Shown: one piece after another, positions 17,790 through 26,206 of the stretch
Position numbering within the stretch: position 1 is the stretch's first letter
Layout: the number at the start of each line of letters is the position of its first letter
Origin: an uncultured Parabacteroides sp.
GTDB taxonomy: Bacteria; Bacteroidota; Bacteroidia; Bacteroidales; Tannerellaceae
Length of the DNA: 33,133 nucleotides
Direction: 5' to 3'
NCBI GenBank assembly: GCA_900552465.1
Contig: URZO01000045.1
Coordinates: 1 to 33,133, forward strand
Notes under the pieces: model-generated
Databases searched by the model: none
What the model saw: the letters and a program-made list of their open reading frames with translations, nothing else
What the model was told of the DNA's origin: nothing
Made by a program: the position numbers and the translations under genes

Positions 17790-19046
17790 TTAGCGTTTGC
17801 TTGTGACTTCAGCCTCGTACTTCTCGATTTCAGCGATGTAATCTTCGCCTACAGGAACGTCGTTTTGCATGCAGAACATATCCCAAACAGCTGTCCAGGG
17901 CAGGCTCTTCAGCTCTTCCTGCAAAGCCAGGCGCTGGAAGTACTTGCCTTCAGCCTCGTACTGCTGCAGAGTGGCGGACGGTTCCAAAAGCGCCTGCATA
18001 AAGGCCTTCTGTGTAGCACGGCAACCGATCACATAAGCGCCGATACGGTTGATCGTAGCATCGAAGTAGTCCAACCCGATATGCACACGGTCCAGCGCCT
18101 CGCAGCGGATAATCTCGCGTGCCAGGTCGAGCAGGTCGTCGCTCAGGATCACAACATGGTCGCTGTCCCAACGAACCGGGCGGCTCACGTGCAACATGAT
18201 CTCCGGCGTAAAGAGAAGAAGCGCGGAAACCTTGTCGGCGATGCTTTCCGTCAGGTGGAAGTGTCCCGTATCGAGCGTCACGATCTTATTCTTCTTCGCA
18301 CCGTAGCCCAAATAGAAATCGTATGAACCCACGGTATAGCTTTCCAGACCGATACCGAACAGCTTGGCTTCGATACAATCTTTCATATTAGCATACTTCG
18401 TAGCAAAAATCTCATCTAAAGATTGCTCCAATATCTGGCGGTATTTCAAGCGGTTGGCAGGGACTTCCTTGCTTCCGTCGTGAATCCAGAGGTTCATGAT
18501 ACAGGGATCATCCTGGTATTTCCCCATCTCTTCACTAATCCAGCGGCAACGTTTCGTATGCTCGATCCAGAAGTTACGGATATCGTCGTCCGGGCTTGCC
18601 AACGTCAGGTCGCCACTCTTCGGATGTGAGAAAGAGGTACTGTTGAAATCCAACTTCATCCCGTTTTCCTTCGCCCACTGCATCCAGCTTTCGAAATGGA
18701 CAGGCTCCACTTCATCGCGATCGACCTTCTTTCCCTGGAAGTCGCCATATATTTCATGCAGGTTCAACCGGTGCCGGCCGGCGATCAGCGATGCCGCTTT
18801 CAATACGTCAGCACGAACTTCGTCGATCGTGCGGGCACGGCCGGGATAATTACCCGTTACCTGGATACCACCAGTCAGCGAACCGCCCTGGTTCTCGAAA
18901 CCGCTCACGTCGTCTGCCTGCCAGCAATGCATCGAAAGGGAAATCTTCTGCAATTTGTCCATTGCGTCTTTTACATCTACACCAACAGCAGCATACCGTT
19001 CGGCAGCCGCATCATACGCTTGTTTGATAATGTTTTCTTTTGTCAT
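17790..19046 (-). CDS. rhaA: L-rhamnose isomerase
   Basis: Cytoplasmic metal-dependent isomerase interconverting L-rhamnose and L-rhamnulose, 418 residues (E. coli RhaA 419). The TIM-barrel metal site is intact: Glu235 (GIGLES), Asp259 in LDTGHFH with His262 and His264, His286 (LHVSRP), Asp294 and Asp296 (RWDSDHV), and Asp326 (GLDYFDATINR). The N-terminus has the substrate loop SMHCWQADDVSGFE (38-51), characteristic of rhamnose rather than xylose isomerases. It lies between rhaB (10 bp upstream) and rhaT (3 bp downstream). In Bacteroides this gene is often called rhaI. Confidence 0.97.
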   Translation of the reverse strand: MTKENIIKQAYDAAAERYAAVGVDVKDAMDKLQKISLSMHCWQADDVSGFENQGGSLTGGIQVTGNYPGRARTIDEVRADVLKAASLIAGRHRLNLHEIYGDFQGKKVDRDEVEPVHFESWMQWAKENGMKLDFNSTSFSHPKSGDLTLASPDDDIRNFWIEHTKRCRWISEEMGKYQDDPCIMNLWIHDGSKEVPANRLKYRQILEQSLDEIFATKYANMKDCIEAKLFGIGLESYTVGSYDFYLGYGAKKNKIVTLDTGHFHLTESIADKVSALLLFTPEIMLHVSRPVRWDSDHVVILSDDLLDLAREIIRCEALDRVHIGLDYFDATINRIGAYVIGCRATQKAFMQALLEPSATLQQYEAEGKYFQRLALQEELKSLPWTAVWDMFCMQNDVPVGEDYIAEIEKYEAEVTSKR

Positions 19047-19056
19047 GGTCTTATTT

Positions 19057-20529
19057 TTATGAGGTTACAGATTTATATTTCCTGAAAGCCTCTTCCCACT
19101 CGCCGCTGCCTTCCGGCTGGAAGACGGACGGTGAGAGGAAAGAGTTGATCATACGGCGCATCTCCCAACGGTCGGCCACCAGTCCGGCCGCCCTCGCCTG
19201 CACCATACAGTTGCCGATCGCCGTCGCCTCCGAAGGCCCTGCCACGACCGGCATATTAATTACATTCGCCGTAAATTGGTTGAGAAGATTATTCATCGAA
19301 CCTCCGCCGATCACGTGCAATTTGCGGATCGGGAAAGGTGCTATTTCCGATAACAATGTCAGAACTTCCTTGTAACGGAACGCTAAGCTCTCGAAGATGC
19401 AGCGGATAAACTCGTCATCTTCGGCAGGCACCGGTTGCCCCGTTTCACGGCAGTATCCGGCAATCGCCTCCGTCATGCTTGCCGGGTTGGCAAAGCGCGG
19501 ATCATCAGGATTCACAAAACTACGGAAAGGAGTCGCCCGTTCCGCCATCTTGACAATCGCCGGATAGGAATAATCGCGTCCGGCCTTCTCCCACTCTTTC
19601 CGGCATTGTTCGAGCAGCCACATTCCGGTGATATTCTTCAGGAAACGGGTTGTCCCGTCTATGCCGCCTTCGTTTGTGAAATTATGGCGGAAAGATTCTT
19701 CCGTGATAATCGGCTCTTCCGTCTCGATCCCCATCAGGCTCCAGGTTCCGCTACTCAGGTAGGCGAACTCTTTGTCCTGTGCGGGGACGGCGGCAACGGC
19801 CGAAGCCGTATCATGTCCGGCAACCGCCACAACGGGCACCTTGCCTATCCCGGTTTCTTTAGCGAGCGCATCGGTCAGCTCTCCCACTAATGTACCCGGC
19901 ATCACCACCTCCCGCATAATGGAAGGCGAAACACCTGCTGCCTCCAACAAAGAGGCCTCGAACTTCTTCGTCACCGGATTCAAAATCTGGGAAGTGGACG
20001 CATCCGTATATTCACATACCTTTTTGCCTGTCAACAGATAGGACAGCAGGTCGGGCATAAACAGAATCTCTTCGGCAGCCTCCAACGGGCCGAAACCTTC
20101 CTGCCCCGCGCGGAACAGCTGGAACAGGCTATTGAAGTTCATGATCTGGATACCGGTCAACCGGTACACTTCCGAACGGGGAACACGCTGGAAATACGCT
20201 TCTGGTGCCCCGTCCGTATAAGGATCGCGATAGGCACGCGGCAAGCCCAGCAAAGAACCGTCTTTTGCCAGATAACCGAAGTCGACGCCCCAGGTATCGA
20301 TCCCGATCGAATCGGGAACAATCTGCCGGCGCGCGCAAACCATAAGGCTTTCTTTCAAAGCATCATATAGCTGATATATGTTCCAGTAATATTTTCCGTG
20401 CAATTCCATGATTGCATTCGGGAAGCGGTGGAGTTCCTGCATTTCAAATTTGCCACCTGCCAGAGTGCCCAGAACGGCACGTCCGCTGGTTGCTCCAATG
20501 TCGAAGGCTAAAAAGTTATATTTCTTCAT
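19057..20529 (-). CDS. rhaB: L-rhamnulokinase
   Basis: Cytoplasmic FGGY-family kinase that phosphorylates L-rhamnulose at O1 with ATP; 490 residues (E. coli RhaB 489). The first phosphate-binding motif is FDIGATSGRAVLG (9-21). The sugar-binding and catalytic region is SIGIDTWGVDFGYL (near 80-93), and the second ATPase-like motif is AGHDTASAV. YLSSGTWSLMGIE (near 252) and VIGGGSMNNLLNQF (near 415) complete the C-terminal domain. It is the first gene of the rha operon and diverges from the AraC-type regulator. A -7 box at 20560-20567 lies 31 bp upstream. Bacteroides literature calls it rhaK. Confidence 0.96.
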   Translation of the reverse strand: MKKYNFLAFDIGATSGRAVLGTLAGGKFEMQELHRFPNAIMELHGKYYWNIYQLYDALKESLMVCARRQIVPDSIGIDTWGVDFGYLAKDGSLLGLPRAYRDPYTDGAPEAYFQRVPRSEVYRLTGIQIMNFNSLFQLFRAGQEGFGPLEAAEEILFMPDLLSYLLTGKKVCEYTDASTSQILNPVTKKFEASLLEAAGVSPSIMREVVMPGTLVGELTDALAKETGIGKVPVVAVAGHDTASAVAAVPAQDKEFAYLSSGTWSLMGIETEEPIITEESFRHNFTNEGGIDGTTRFLKNITGMWLLEQCRKEWEKAGRDYSYPAIVKMAERATPFRSFVNPDDPRFANPASMTEAIAGYCRETGQPVPAEDDEFIRCIFESLAFRYKEVLTLLSEIAPFPIRKLHVIGGGSMNNLLNQFTANVINMPVVAGPSEATAIGNCMVQARAAGLVADRWEMRRMINSFLSPSVFQPEGSGEWEEAFRKYKSVTS

Positions 20530-20559
20530 GGTACAACAAAGTTCTTTATTTTATAATGA

Positions 20560-20588
20560 CAAAAGTAATGGGTAAATGATTACCTTTG
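20560..20588. promoter_or_regulatory. Divergent rhaB / regulator promoter pair
   Basis: Two exact TAnnTTTG boxes lie back to back. TACTTTTG at 20560-20567 on the minus strand points to rhaB, and TACCTTTG at 20581-20588 on the plus strand points to the AraC-type regulator. Only 13 bp separate them, so the two polymerases would compete, and a regulator bound nearby could switch both. No clear -33 TTTG accompanies either box, as often seen at activator-dependent promoters. Confidence 0.55.
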
Positions 20589-20630
20589 CTTTTGAAAATG
20601 ATTTTAAACCTTTCAAATCTGACAGATGCG

Positions 20631-21518
20631 ATGGAGAAACAAATTAGCGATCAATTAAGATATCTGGCGATAAGTGCGATGGATGAAGAATGGGGAATTG
20701 TCGTCACCACCGTCGGCTACCAGTTCATCCCCCCCAAAGGGAACTATCCTCTTTCCAAACACCCGGACAATTACAATTTCAAACCGCAAACCGGGCGCAT
20801 CCTGAACGAGTACCAGCTGGTTTATATCACGAAGGGAAGCGGCTACTTCTCGTCTCAATCCTGCAAGGAGCAAAAGATCAGCGCCGGCACCATGATCCTG
20901 CTTTTCCCCGGCGAATGGCACAGTTACTATCCGGACAGCGAAACCGGCTGGGACGAATACTGGGTCGGTTTCCGGGGCATGCACATCGACAGACGCGTGG
21001 AGAAACGCTTCTTTACCCGCGAAGAGCCGTTGCAGCATATCGGGCTGAGTGCGACCATCGTCGGGTTGTATGAAGATATCCTGAAGTTCGCCTCACAGGA
21101 AAAGACCGGCTATCAAGAGATGATCTCGAGTATCGTGCTCCACATAATGGGGACGGTCTATTATAAAAGGCGGAACAACTCCTTTACCAATACATATGTG
21201 GTAGATAAAATCAACGAAGCCCGCATCCTGATGAAAGAAATGGTGGAAAACCCGCTGACACCGGAGGAAATCGCTTCCCAGTTAGGGCTTGGTTACTCCT
21301 GGTTCCGCCGTATGTTCAAAGAATACACGGGTGTCTCGCCCGCCCAGTACCAGTTACAGCAAAAGCTGCTGAAAGCGAAAGAGCTGCTGACCGGCAGCAG
21401 CCTGAACATCTCGGAAATAGCCTACAGCCTCAAATTCGAGAATGCCGGACAGTTCTCCACCTTCTTCAAAAAGAAAGAAGGCGTCACCCCCTCGGAGTTC
21501 CGGGAACGGGCACACTAA
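20631..21518 (+). CDS. rhaR: AraC-family transcriptional regulator of the rhamnose operon (RhaR-like)
   Basis: Predicted rhamnose-responsive activator, 295 residues from ATG 20631. The N-terminal cupin-like sensing domain includes EYQLVYITKGSGYF and MILLFPGEWHSYYPD. The C-terminal pair of helix-turn-helix motifs is EEIASQLGLGYSWFRRMFKE and ISEIAYSLKFENAGQFSTFF, ending in the AraC hallmark GVTPSEFRERAH. It is divergent from rhaB, the same arrangement as the rhamnose regulator RhaR of Bacteroides thetaiotaomicron; function is inferred from position and family. The frame is open back to TTG 20586, but that TTG belongs to the -7 box at 20581-20588. ATG 20598 would leave almost no leader, so 20631 is preferred. 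Confidence 0.85.
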   Translation: MEKQISDQLRYLAISAMDEEWGIVVTTVGYQFIPPKGNYPLSKHPDNYNFKPQTGRILNEYQLVYITKGSGYFSSQSCKEQKISAGTMILLFPGEWHSYYPDSETGWDEYWVGFRGMHIDRRVEKRFFTREEPLQHIGLSATIVGLYEDILKFASQEKTGYQEMISSIVLHIMGTVYYKRRNNSFTNTYVVDKINEARILMKEMVENPLTPEEIASQLGLGYSWFRRMFKEYTGVSPAQYQLQQKLLKAKELLTGSSLNISEIAYSLKFENAGQFSTFFKKKEGVTPSEFRERAH

Positions 21519-21549
21519 GCACCATGATGTCGAGTAAAATCGTATATCA

Positions 21550-21734
21550 CTGAATATCAGCCGAATCGTTTAGGTTGTCTAAGTTGCCAGAGGTTTGTGG
21601 AAACATATAGGAAAATAAATAATTAATTATATAATCTTTTTATGTTGCTTAAATAATTAATTATTTATTTTCCTATAGAAGTCCAACAACAGCCCTACAA
21701 CTTAGACAACCTAAACGATTCGGCTGATATTCAG
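21550..21734. repeat. 185-bp nested perfect inverted repeat (MITE-like or long hairpin)
   Basis: Two concentric perfect dyads occupy the 341-bp gap between the convergent rhaR and hisB. The outer arms are 37 bp (21550-21586 and 21698-21734), of mixed composition, with no mismatch. The inner arms are 25 bp (21606-21630 and 21653-21677), very AT-rich, also without mismatch, around a 22-nt loop (21631-21652). Between them, 19 and 20 nt pair only in part (about TTTGTGGA with TCCAACAA). No long T-tract follows on either strand and no obvious target-site duplication is seen. No coding sequence is present. It could be a small non-autonomous mobile element or an unusual bidirectional terminator. Confidence 0.92.
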
Positions 21735-21859
21735 ACACATATAAAACAACAAAAAAATGCATACATAACCCTATGCTTTATGGCCACTATCCCATAGCTT
21801 TATCCCTCCTAACTCTATGGGTTACGGACTGTCAAGCGCCTCCACAATCTCCCGCACCT

Positions 21860-22987
21860 CTATAACATTCCCTTCGTGCTCGGGAGCTCATATTTATAGA
21901 TATCGCGACGGATAGCCATTTTAATGGAGCGTGCCAGGGCTTTGAAGATTCCTTCTATTTTATGATGCTCATTGGCGCCTTCCGCTTTGATGTTCAGATT
22001 CATGCGGGCGGCATCACTGAGGCTTTTGAAGAAGTGGAGAAACATCTCGGTCGGCATATCCCCCACCTTCTCACGATGGAATTCGGCATCCCAGACGAGC
22101 CAGGGACGTCCCCCGAAATCGAGCGCCACGCTGCACAGGCAGTCGTCCATCGGCAGGCAATAGCCATACCGTTCGATCCCCCGCTTGTCACCTAAGGCCT
22201 TCAGCAAAGCCTCTCCGAGCGCGATGGCCGTGTCTTCTATCGTATGATGTTCGTCCACCTCCAGGTCTCCTTTCACCTTAACGGTCAGGTCTATGCCGGA
22301 ATGCTTGCCGATCTGGTCGAGCATGTGGTCGAAGAAGCCGAGACCGGTTGTAATCTCCGTCGCACCACGTCCGTCCAGGTTCACTTCCACATAGATATCC
22401 GTCTCCCTCGTCGTGCGCTGGACTACGGCACGCCGTTCGCCGGCAAAAAGGTATTCGGTCACCCGGTCCCAGTCATCCGTAACCAGAACGGGGGAAATAG
22501 CGGGATTGGCGGCCAACAGTTGGCGGGCTTCGTCGTCATCGGCATGCAGCCAAATGCCTTTAGCGCCCAGATTGACGGCCAACTGCATATCCGTCAGGCG
22601 GTCACCGATCACATAGCTGTTTGCCAGATCATATTCGCCGGACAGGTACTTGCCCATCATTCCCGTACGAGGCTTGCGATTCGGCGAATTGTCTTCCGGA
22701 AAAGAACGGTCGATCAGGATATCGTCGAAGCAGATGCCTTCGCCTTCAAGCGTTTTCAGCATCTTGTCGTGTGCCGGCCAGAACGTTTCTTCCGGAAAGG
22801 AAGCCGTTCCCAACCCATCCTGGTTCGTCACCATCACAAACTCGAAGTCCAACTGCTTCCGGATAAAATAGAGATTGCGGAAGACCTTCGGATAAAACTC
22901 CAACTTCTCCAAGCTATCCAACTGATAGTCCACAGGCGGCTCTATCACTAACGTGCCGTCACGGTCTATAAATAAAGCTCTTTTCAT
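21860..22987 (-). CDS. hisB: Bifunctional histidinol-phosphatase / imidazoleglycerol-phosphate dehydratase
   Basis: Fusion enzyme of 375 residues catalysing the dehydration of IGP and the dephosphorylation of histidinol phosphate. The N-terminal HAD phosphatase half (1-175) has LFIDRDGTLV (5-14, nucleophile Asp8, acid Asp10), VTNQDG (53-58) and YVIGDRLTD (125-133). The C-terminal IGPD half (about 188-375) has TGLGFFDHMLDQIGKH, DEHHTIEDTAIALGEAL and GANEHHKIEGIFKAL, with the manganese-binding His/Glu clusters intact. Unlike E. coli HisB, the phosphatase loop DRSFPEDNSPNRKP (93-106) lacks the Cys/His zinc ligands. It is last in the his operon, 2 bp after hisC. Confidence 0.96.
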   Translation of the reverse strand: MKRALFIDRDGTLVIEPPVDYQLDSLEKLEFYPKVFRNLYFIRKQLDFEFVMVTNQDGLGTASFPEETFWPAHDKMLKTLEGEGICFDDILIDRSFPEDNSPNRKPRTGMMGKYLSGEYDLANSYVIGDRLTDMQLAVNLGAKGIWLHADDDEARQLLAANPAISPVLVTDDWDRVTEYLFAGERRAVVQRTTRETDIYVEVNLDGRGATEITTGLGFFDHMLDQIGKHSGIDLTVKVKGDLEVDEHHTIEDTAIALGEALLKALGDKRGIERYGYCLPMDDCLCSVALDFGGRPWLVWDAEFHREKVGDMPTEMFLHFFKSLSDAARMNLNIKAEGANEHHKIEGIFKALARSIKMAIRRDIYKYELPSTKGML

Positions 22988-22989
22988 GC

Positions 22990-24021
22990 TTACATCTTTT
23001 TAAGGGCGTCCAGCAGGGCGTCGTTCTCGCCCGGTTTGCCGACCGTGATACGGAGGCAACCGTTGCACATCGTCACGTTCGTCCTGTTACGCACAATAAT
23101 TCCATATTTCACCAGATTCTTATAGATCGTATCCGCATTGGTCACTTCGACCAGGATGAAGTTTGCATCCGTAGGATAGACTTTAAGGACGCAGTTCAGC
23201 TCCGGCAATGCAGCCAGCAGGCGGATACGCTCGGAAAGGATCGAACGAAGCTGGTTCTCCATGCGTTCCTGGTTTTCCAGCACATAGAGGGCGCGTTCCT
23301 GTGTCAGCAGGTTCACATTGTACGGATATTTGATCTTATTGAGAATCGCGATGATCTCGGGAGAGGCAAACGCCATTCCCAAGCGGATTCCGGCTGCCCC
23401 CCAGGCTTTCGACATGGTTTGCAGGACAATCAGGTTCGGGAACTTCTCCAACTCGGCAAGGAAAGAGGGTTCGATAGAGAAATCGACATACGCCTCGTCT
23501 ATCACGACAATCCCCTGGAAAGTCTCCAACACCTTATAAAGCCGGTCGCGGCTCAGGTTGTTTCCCGTCGGGTTGTTCGGGGAACAGAGGAAGATCACCT
23601 TCACCCAATCGTTCGCCGCTTTCAGAAGGTTGTCCGTATCCAGGTCGAACTTATCATCCAACTTAACCTTCCGGAACTCTACGTTATTGACATTGGCCGC
23701 CACTTCATACATGCCGTAAGAAGGGTCTATGCTGACAATGCTGTCGATAGACGGCTCGCAGAAAGCGCGGATGATCAGGTCGATCGGTTCATCGCTGCCA
23801 TTCCCCAGGAAGATCGATTCGCGGTTCACGCCTTTGATCTCTGCAATCTTCTTCTTCAGTTCCCATTGCATCGGGTCGGGATAGCGGTTGTACGGCCTGT
23901 TGAACGGGTTCTCGTTCGCATCCAGGAAAACAGAGGCATTACCCTGAAACTCATCACGTGCGGATGAATAGGGTTTCATGTTCCAGACATTGGGTCTGAC
24001 TAAGTCTTTTAAGTCTTTCAT
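22990..24021 (-). CDS. hisC: Histidinol-phosphate aminotransferase
   Basis: PLP-dependent class I/II aminotransferase converting imidazole acetol phosphate plus glutamate to histidinol phosphate; 343 residues. The visible signature is DANENPFNRPYNRYPDP (34-50), PLP phosphate site LGNGSDEPID (72-81), SPNNPTG (147-153), DEAYVDF (175-181) with the PLP-ring Asp, and TMSKAWGAAGIRLG (202-215) holding the Schiff-base Lys205. Its ATG overlaps the hisD stop codon by 4 bp (ATGA), so translation is coupled. Confidence 0.96.
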   Translation of the reverse strand: MKDLKDLVRPNVWNMKPYSSARDEFQGNASVFLDANENPFNRPYNRYPDPMQWELKKKIAEIKGVNRESIFLGNGSDEPIDLIIRAFCEPSIDSIVSIDPSYGMYEVAANVNNVEFRKVKLDDKFDLDTDNLLKAANDWVKVIFLCSPNNPTGNNLSRDRLYKVLETFQGIVVIDEAYVDFSIEPSFLAELEKFPNLIVLQTMSKAWGAAGIRLGMAFASPEIIAILNKIKYPYNVNLLTQERALYVLENQERMENQLRSILSERIRLLAALPELNCVLKVYPTDANFILVEVTNADTIYKNLVKYGIIVRNRTNVTMCNGCLRITVGKPGENDALLDALKKM

Positions 24022-25307
24022 AATGTGTTCAATCTGATTGTTACTGCATTTCTGTGCGCCTCCAACTGTTCGTTGGCGGCCATTGTTTGGATCGTCCCGC
24101 CCAACTGCCGGATACCGTCTGCCGTGATTTCCTGAAAAGTGATCTTCTTGATGAAGCTGTCCAGGTTGACACCGCTGTACGCCTTGGCATATCCGTTGGT
24201 CGGAAGCGTGTGGTTGGTTCCGGAGGCATAGTCGCCTGCGCTTTCCGGTGTGTAGGGGCCCATAAAGACACTGCCTGCGTTCTCGATCTGTCCGGCGATA
24301 GCGGCATAATCGACGGTCTGGATAATCAGGTGTTCCGGTGCATACAGGTTCGTGAAGTCGATCACTTCCTGTTTGTCCTTCAGCACGATGATACGGCTGT
24401 GGCTAAGAGACTTCTCCGTTATCTCCTTGCGGGGAAGGCGGTCCAGTTGCTCCTCGATGGCCTGCATGACACCTTCGACAATACCTTCGGAAGCTGTTAC
24501 CAGCATGGCCTGGCTGTCTACGCCGTGTTCCGCCTGTGACAGGAAATCGGCTGCGATAAAGGCGGGGTTGGCCGATTCGTCGGCAATCACCTCCACTTCC
24601 GAAGGGCCGGCTGGCATATCGATCGCCACCTCTTTCAGGCTGACCAACTGCTTGGCAGCCGTCACATACTGGTTTCCGGGGCCGAATATCTTATACACTT
24701 TCGGCACTGACTGCGTGCCGTATGCCATCGCTGCTATCGCCTGGATACCTCCTGCCTTGAATATTTTGCTGACACCGGCCACCTTCGCGGCAAACAGGAT
24801 GGCGGGATGTACCTTCCCGTCCTTGCCCGGAGGCGTACAAAGTACGATTTCCCTGCAACCGGCGATGCGTGCCGGAACAGCTAACATCAGGACCGTTGAG
24901 AACAGCGGCGCCGTCCCTCCCGGAATATACAGACCGACCTTCTCGATGGCCACCGCTTTCTGCCAGCAGGTGACGCCCGGCGCCGTCTCCACTTTCTTTC
25001 CGGTAAAGCGTTGCGAGGCGTGGAAGGTTTCTATGTTTTCCTTTGCCCGGCAGATGGCCTGTTTCAGGTCTTCGGCCACCAGGTCTTCAGCTTCGAGCAA
25101 TTCCTGCTCCGACACCCGGAGGGATCGGAAGGTCGAAGGGTCTATCTTGTCGAACTTCTCTTCATACCGGATAACGGCTGCATCTCCTTCCCGGCGCACT
25201 TCATCCAACACCGTACGGACGGTGTCGAACAGGGCCGTCACATCCATAGCCGGCCGCTGGGCCAACGAAGCCCACTCTTCTCTTGACGGATATTTGATTA
25301 CTTCCAT
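24018..25307 (-). CDS. hisD: Histidinol dehydrogenase
   Basis: NAD-dependent four-electron dehydrogenase oxidising L-histidinol to L-histidine, the last step of the pathway. It has 429 residues, the family's standard length. Family motifs include VGLYIPGGTAPLFSTVLM, FGPGNQYVTAAKQLV, DMPAGPSEVEVIAD and FLSQAEHGVDSQAMLVT, the last carrying the zinc-binding Gln and His. Near the C-terminus APEHLI holds the active-site Glu-His pair and YASGTNHTLPT follows. It begins three bases after hisG and overlaps hisC by 4 bp. Confidence 0.97.
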   Translation of the reverse strand: MEVIKYPSREEWASLAQRPAMDVTALFDTVRTVLDEVRREGDAAVIRYEEKFDKIDPSTFRSLRVSEQELLEAEDLVAEDLKQAICRAKENIETFHASQRFTGKKVETAPGVTCWQKAVAIEKVGLYIPGGTAPLFSTVLMLAVPARIAGCREIVLCTPPGKDGKVHPAILFAAKVAGVSKIFKAGGIQAIAAMAYGTQSVPKVYKIFGPGNQYVTAAKQLVSLKEVAIDMPAGPSEVEVIADESANPAFIAADFLSQAEHGVDSQAMLVTASEGIVEGVMQAIEEQLDRLPRKEITEKSLSHSRIIVLKDKQEVIDFTNLYAPEHLIIQTVDYAAIAGQIENAGSVFMGPYTPESAGDYASGTNHTLPTNGYAKAYSGVNLDSFIKKITFQEITADGIRQLGGTIQTMAANEQLEAHRNAVTIRLNTL

Positions 25308-25310
25308 GGC

Positions 25311-26162
25311 TTAGAGGATCATCTTTTCAATCGGTATGACTAATATGCCTTCGGCTCCCAATGATTTCAGCTTGCCGATGATTTCCCAAAAATGTTTCTC
25401 CGCGATCACGGACTGGACGGATACCCAGTTCTCGTCGGCAAGCGGCGTGATGGTCGGGCTCTTCATCCCCGGCAATACTTCGATGATCTCCTGCATCTTG
25501 TCCTTCGGGGCGTTCAGCAAGACGTATTTCTTACCTTCCGCAACCTGGATGGCTTCAAAGCGGAACAGCAATTCATCCAGAATCGCCTGCTTTTCCGCAG
25601 ACAGGTTGTTGTTAGCGATCAAGAGGGCTTCGCTCTGCATGATCACTTCCACCTCTTTGAGCTGGTTGCTTACCAGCGTACTGCCGGAGCTGACGATATC
25701 GAAAATAGCATCCGCCAGGCCGATACCCGGTGCGATCTCCACCGAACCGCTGATGACATGCAAGTCTGCCTTCACTCCCTTTTCAGCCAGGTAAGCCTTC
25801 AGTATTTCGGGATACGAGGTGGCAATGGTCTTGCCCTCGAACCACTCCACGCCCTGATAGTCTTCATCCTTCGGGATGGCGAGCGAAAGGCGGCATTTAC
25901 TGAATCCGAGACGTTTGATCAACTTGGCTTCCTGCCCTTTCTCCACATACTCGTTTTCACCGACGATACCGATGTCGGACACGCCGTTTGCCACCGACTG
26001 GGGGATATCGTCGTCGCGCAGGAACAGCACTTCCACCGGAAAACCTTTTGCCGACAACAGCAAAATACGTTTTCCCCTGTTCAGTTTAATACCGGCTTCT
26101 TCCAACAGAAGCATTGTTTCATCGTAAAGACGACCTTTCGATTGTACTGCAATTCGTAACAT
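25311..26162 (-). CDS. hisG: ATP phosphoribosyltransferase, long form
   Basis: First and committed enzyme of histidine synthesis, joining ATP and PRPP; 283 residues from ATG 26162 (MLRIAVQSKGRL). The frame extends to a TTG at 26204, but that would place the start inside the T-tract of the attenuator, so 26162 is used. The catalytic domains cover about 1-210, with the PRPP-binding segment DAIFDIVSSGSTLVSN. A C-terminal regulatory domain (about 212-283, LLNAPKDKMQEIIEVLPGMKSPT) marks the long-form, hexameric, histidine feedback-inhibited type that needs no HisZ. It is the first structural gene after the leader peptide hisL. Confidence 0.96.
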   Translation of the reverse strand: MLRIAVQSKGRLYDETMLLLEEAGIKLNRGKRILLLSAKGFPVEVLFLRDDDIPQSVANGVSDIGIVGENEYVEKGQEAKLIKRLGFSKCRLSLAIPKDEDYQGVEWFEGKTIATSYPEILKAYLAEKGVKADLHVISGSVEIAPGIGLADAIFDIVSSGSTLVSNQLKEVEVIMQSEALLIANNNLSAEKQAILDELLFRFEAIQVAEGKKYVLLNAPKDKMQEIIEVLPGMKSPTITPLADENWVSVQSVIAEKHFWEIIGKLKSLGAEGILVIPIEKMIL

Positions 26163-26206
26163 GTTTATTTCGTTTATATATTTATTGTTCATTTCAAAAA
26201 ACAAAA

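Noticed and set aside
21587..21697. Invertible promoter (phase variation switch) between the 37-bp inverted repeats
   Set aside because: No TAnnTTTG promoter is evident in the segment, and both flanking genes converge on it, so flipping would not switch a downstream gene. Kept only as a check with long reads.
21766..21824. Small dyads (CCCATAG/CTATGGG and TAACCC/GGGTTA) downstream of hisB as a terminator
   Set aside because: Arms of only 6-7 bp, long loops and no T-tract; too weak to call.
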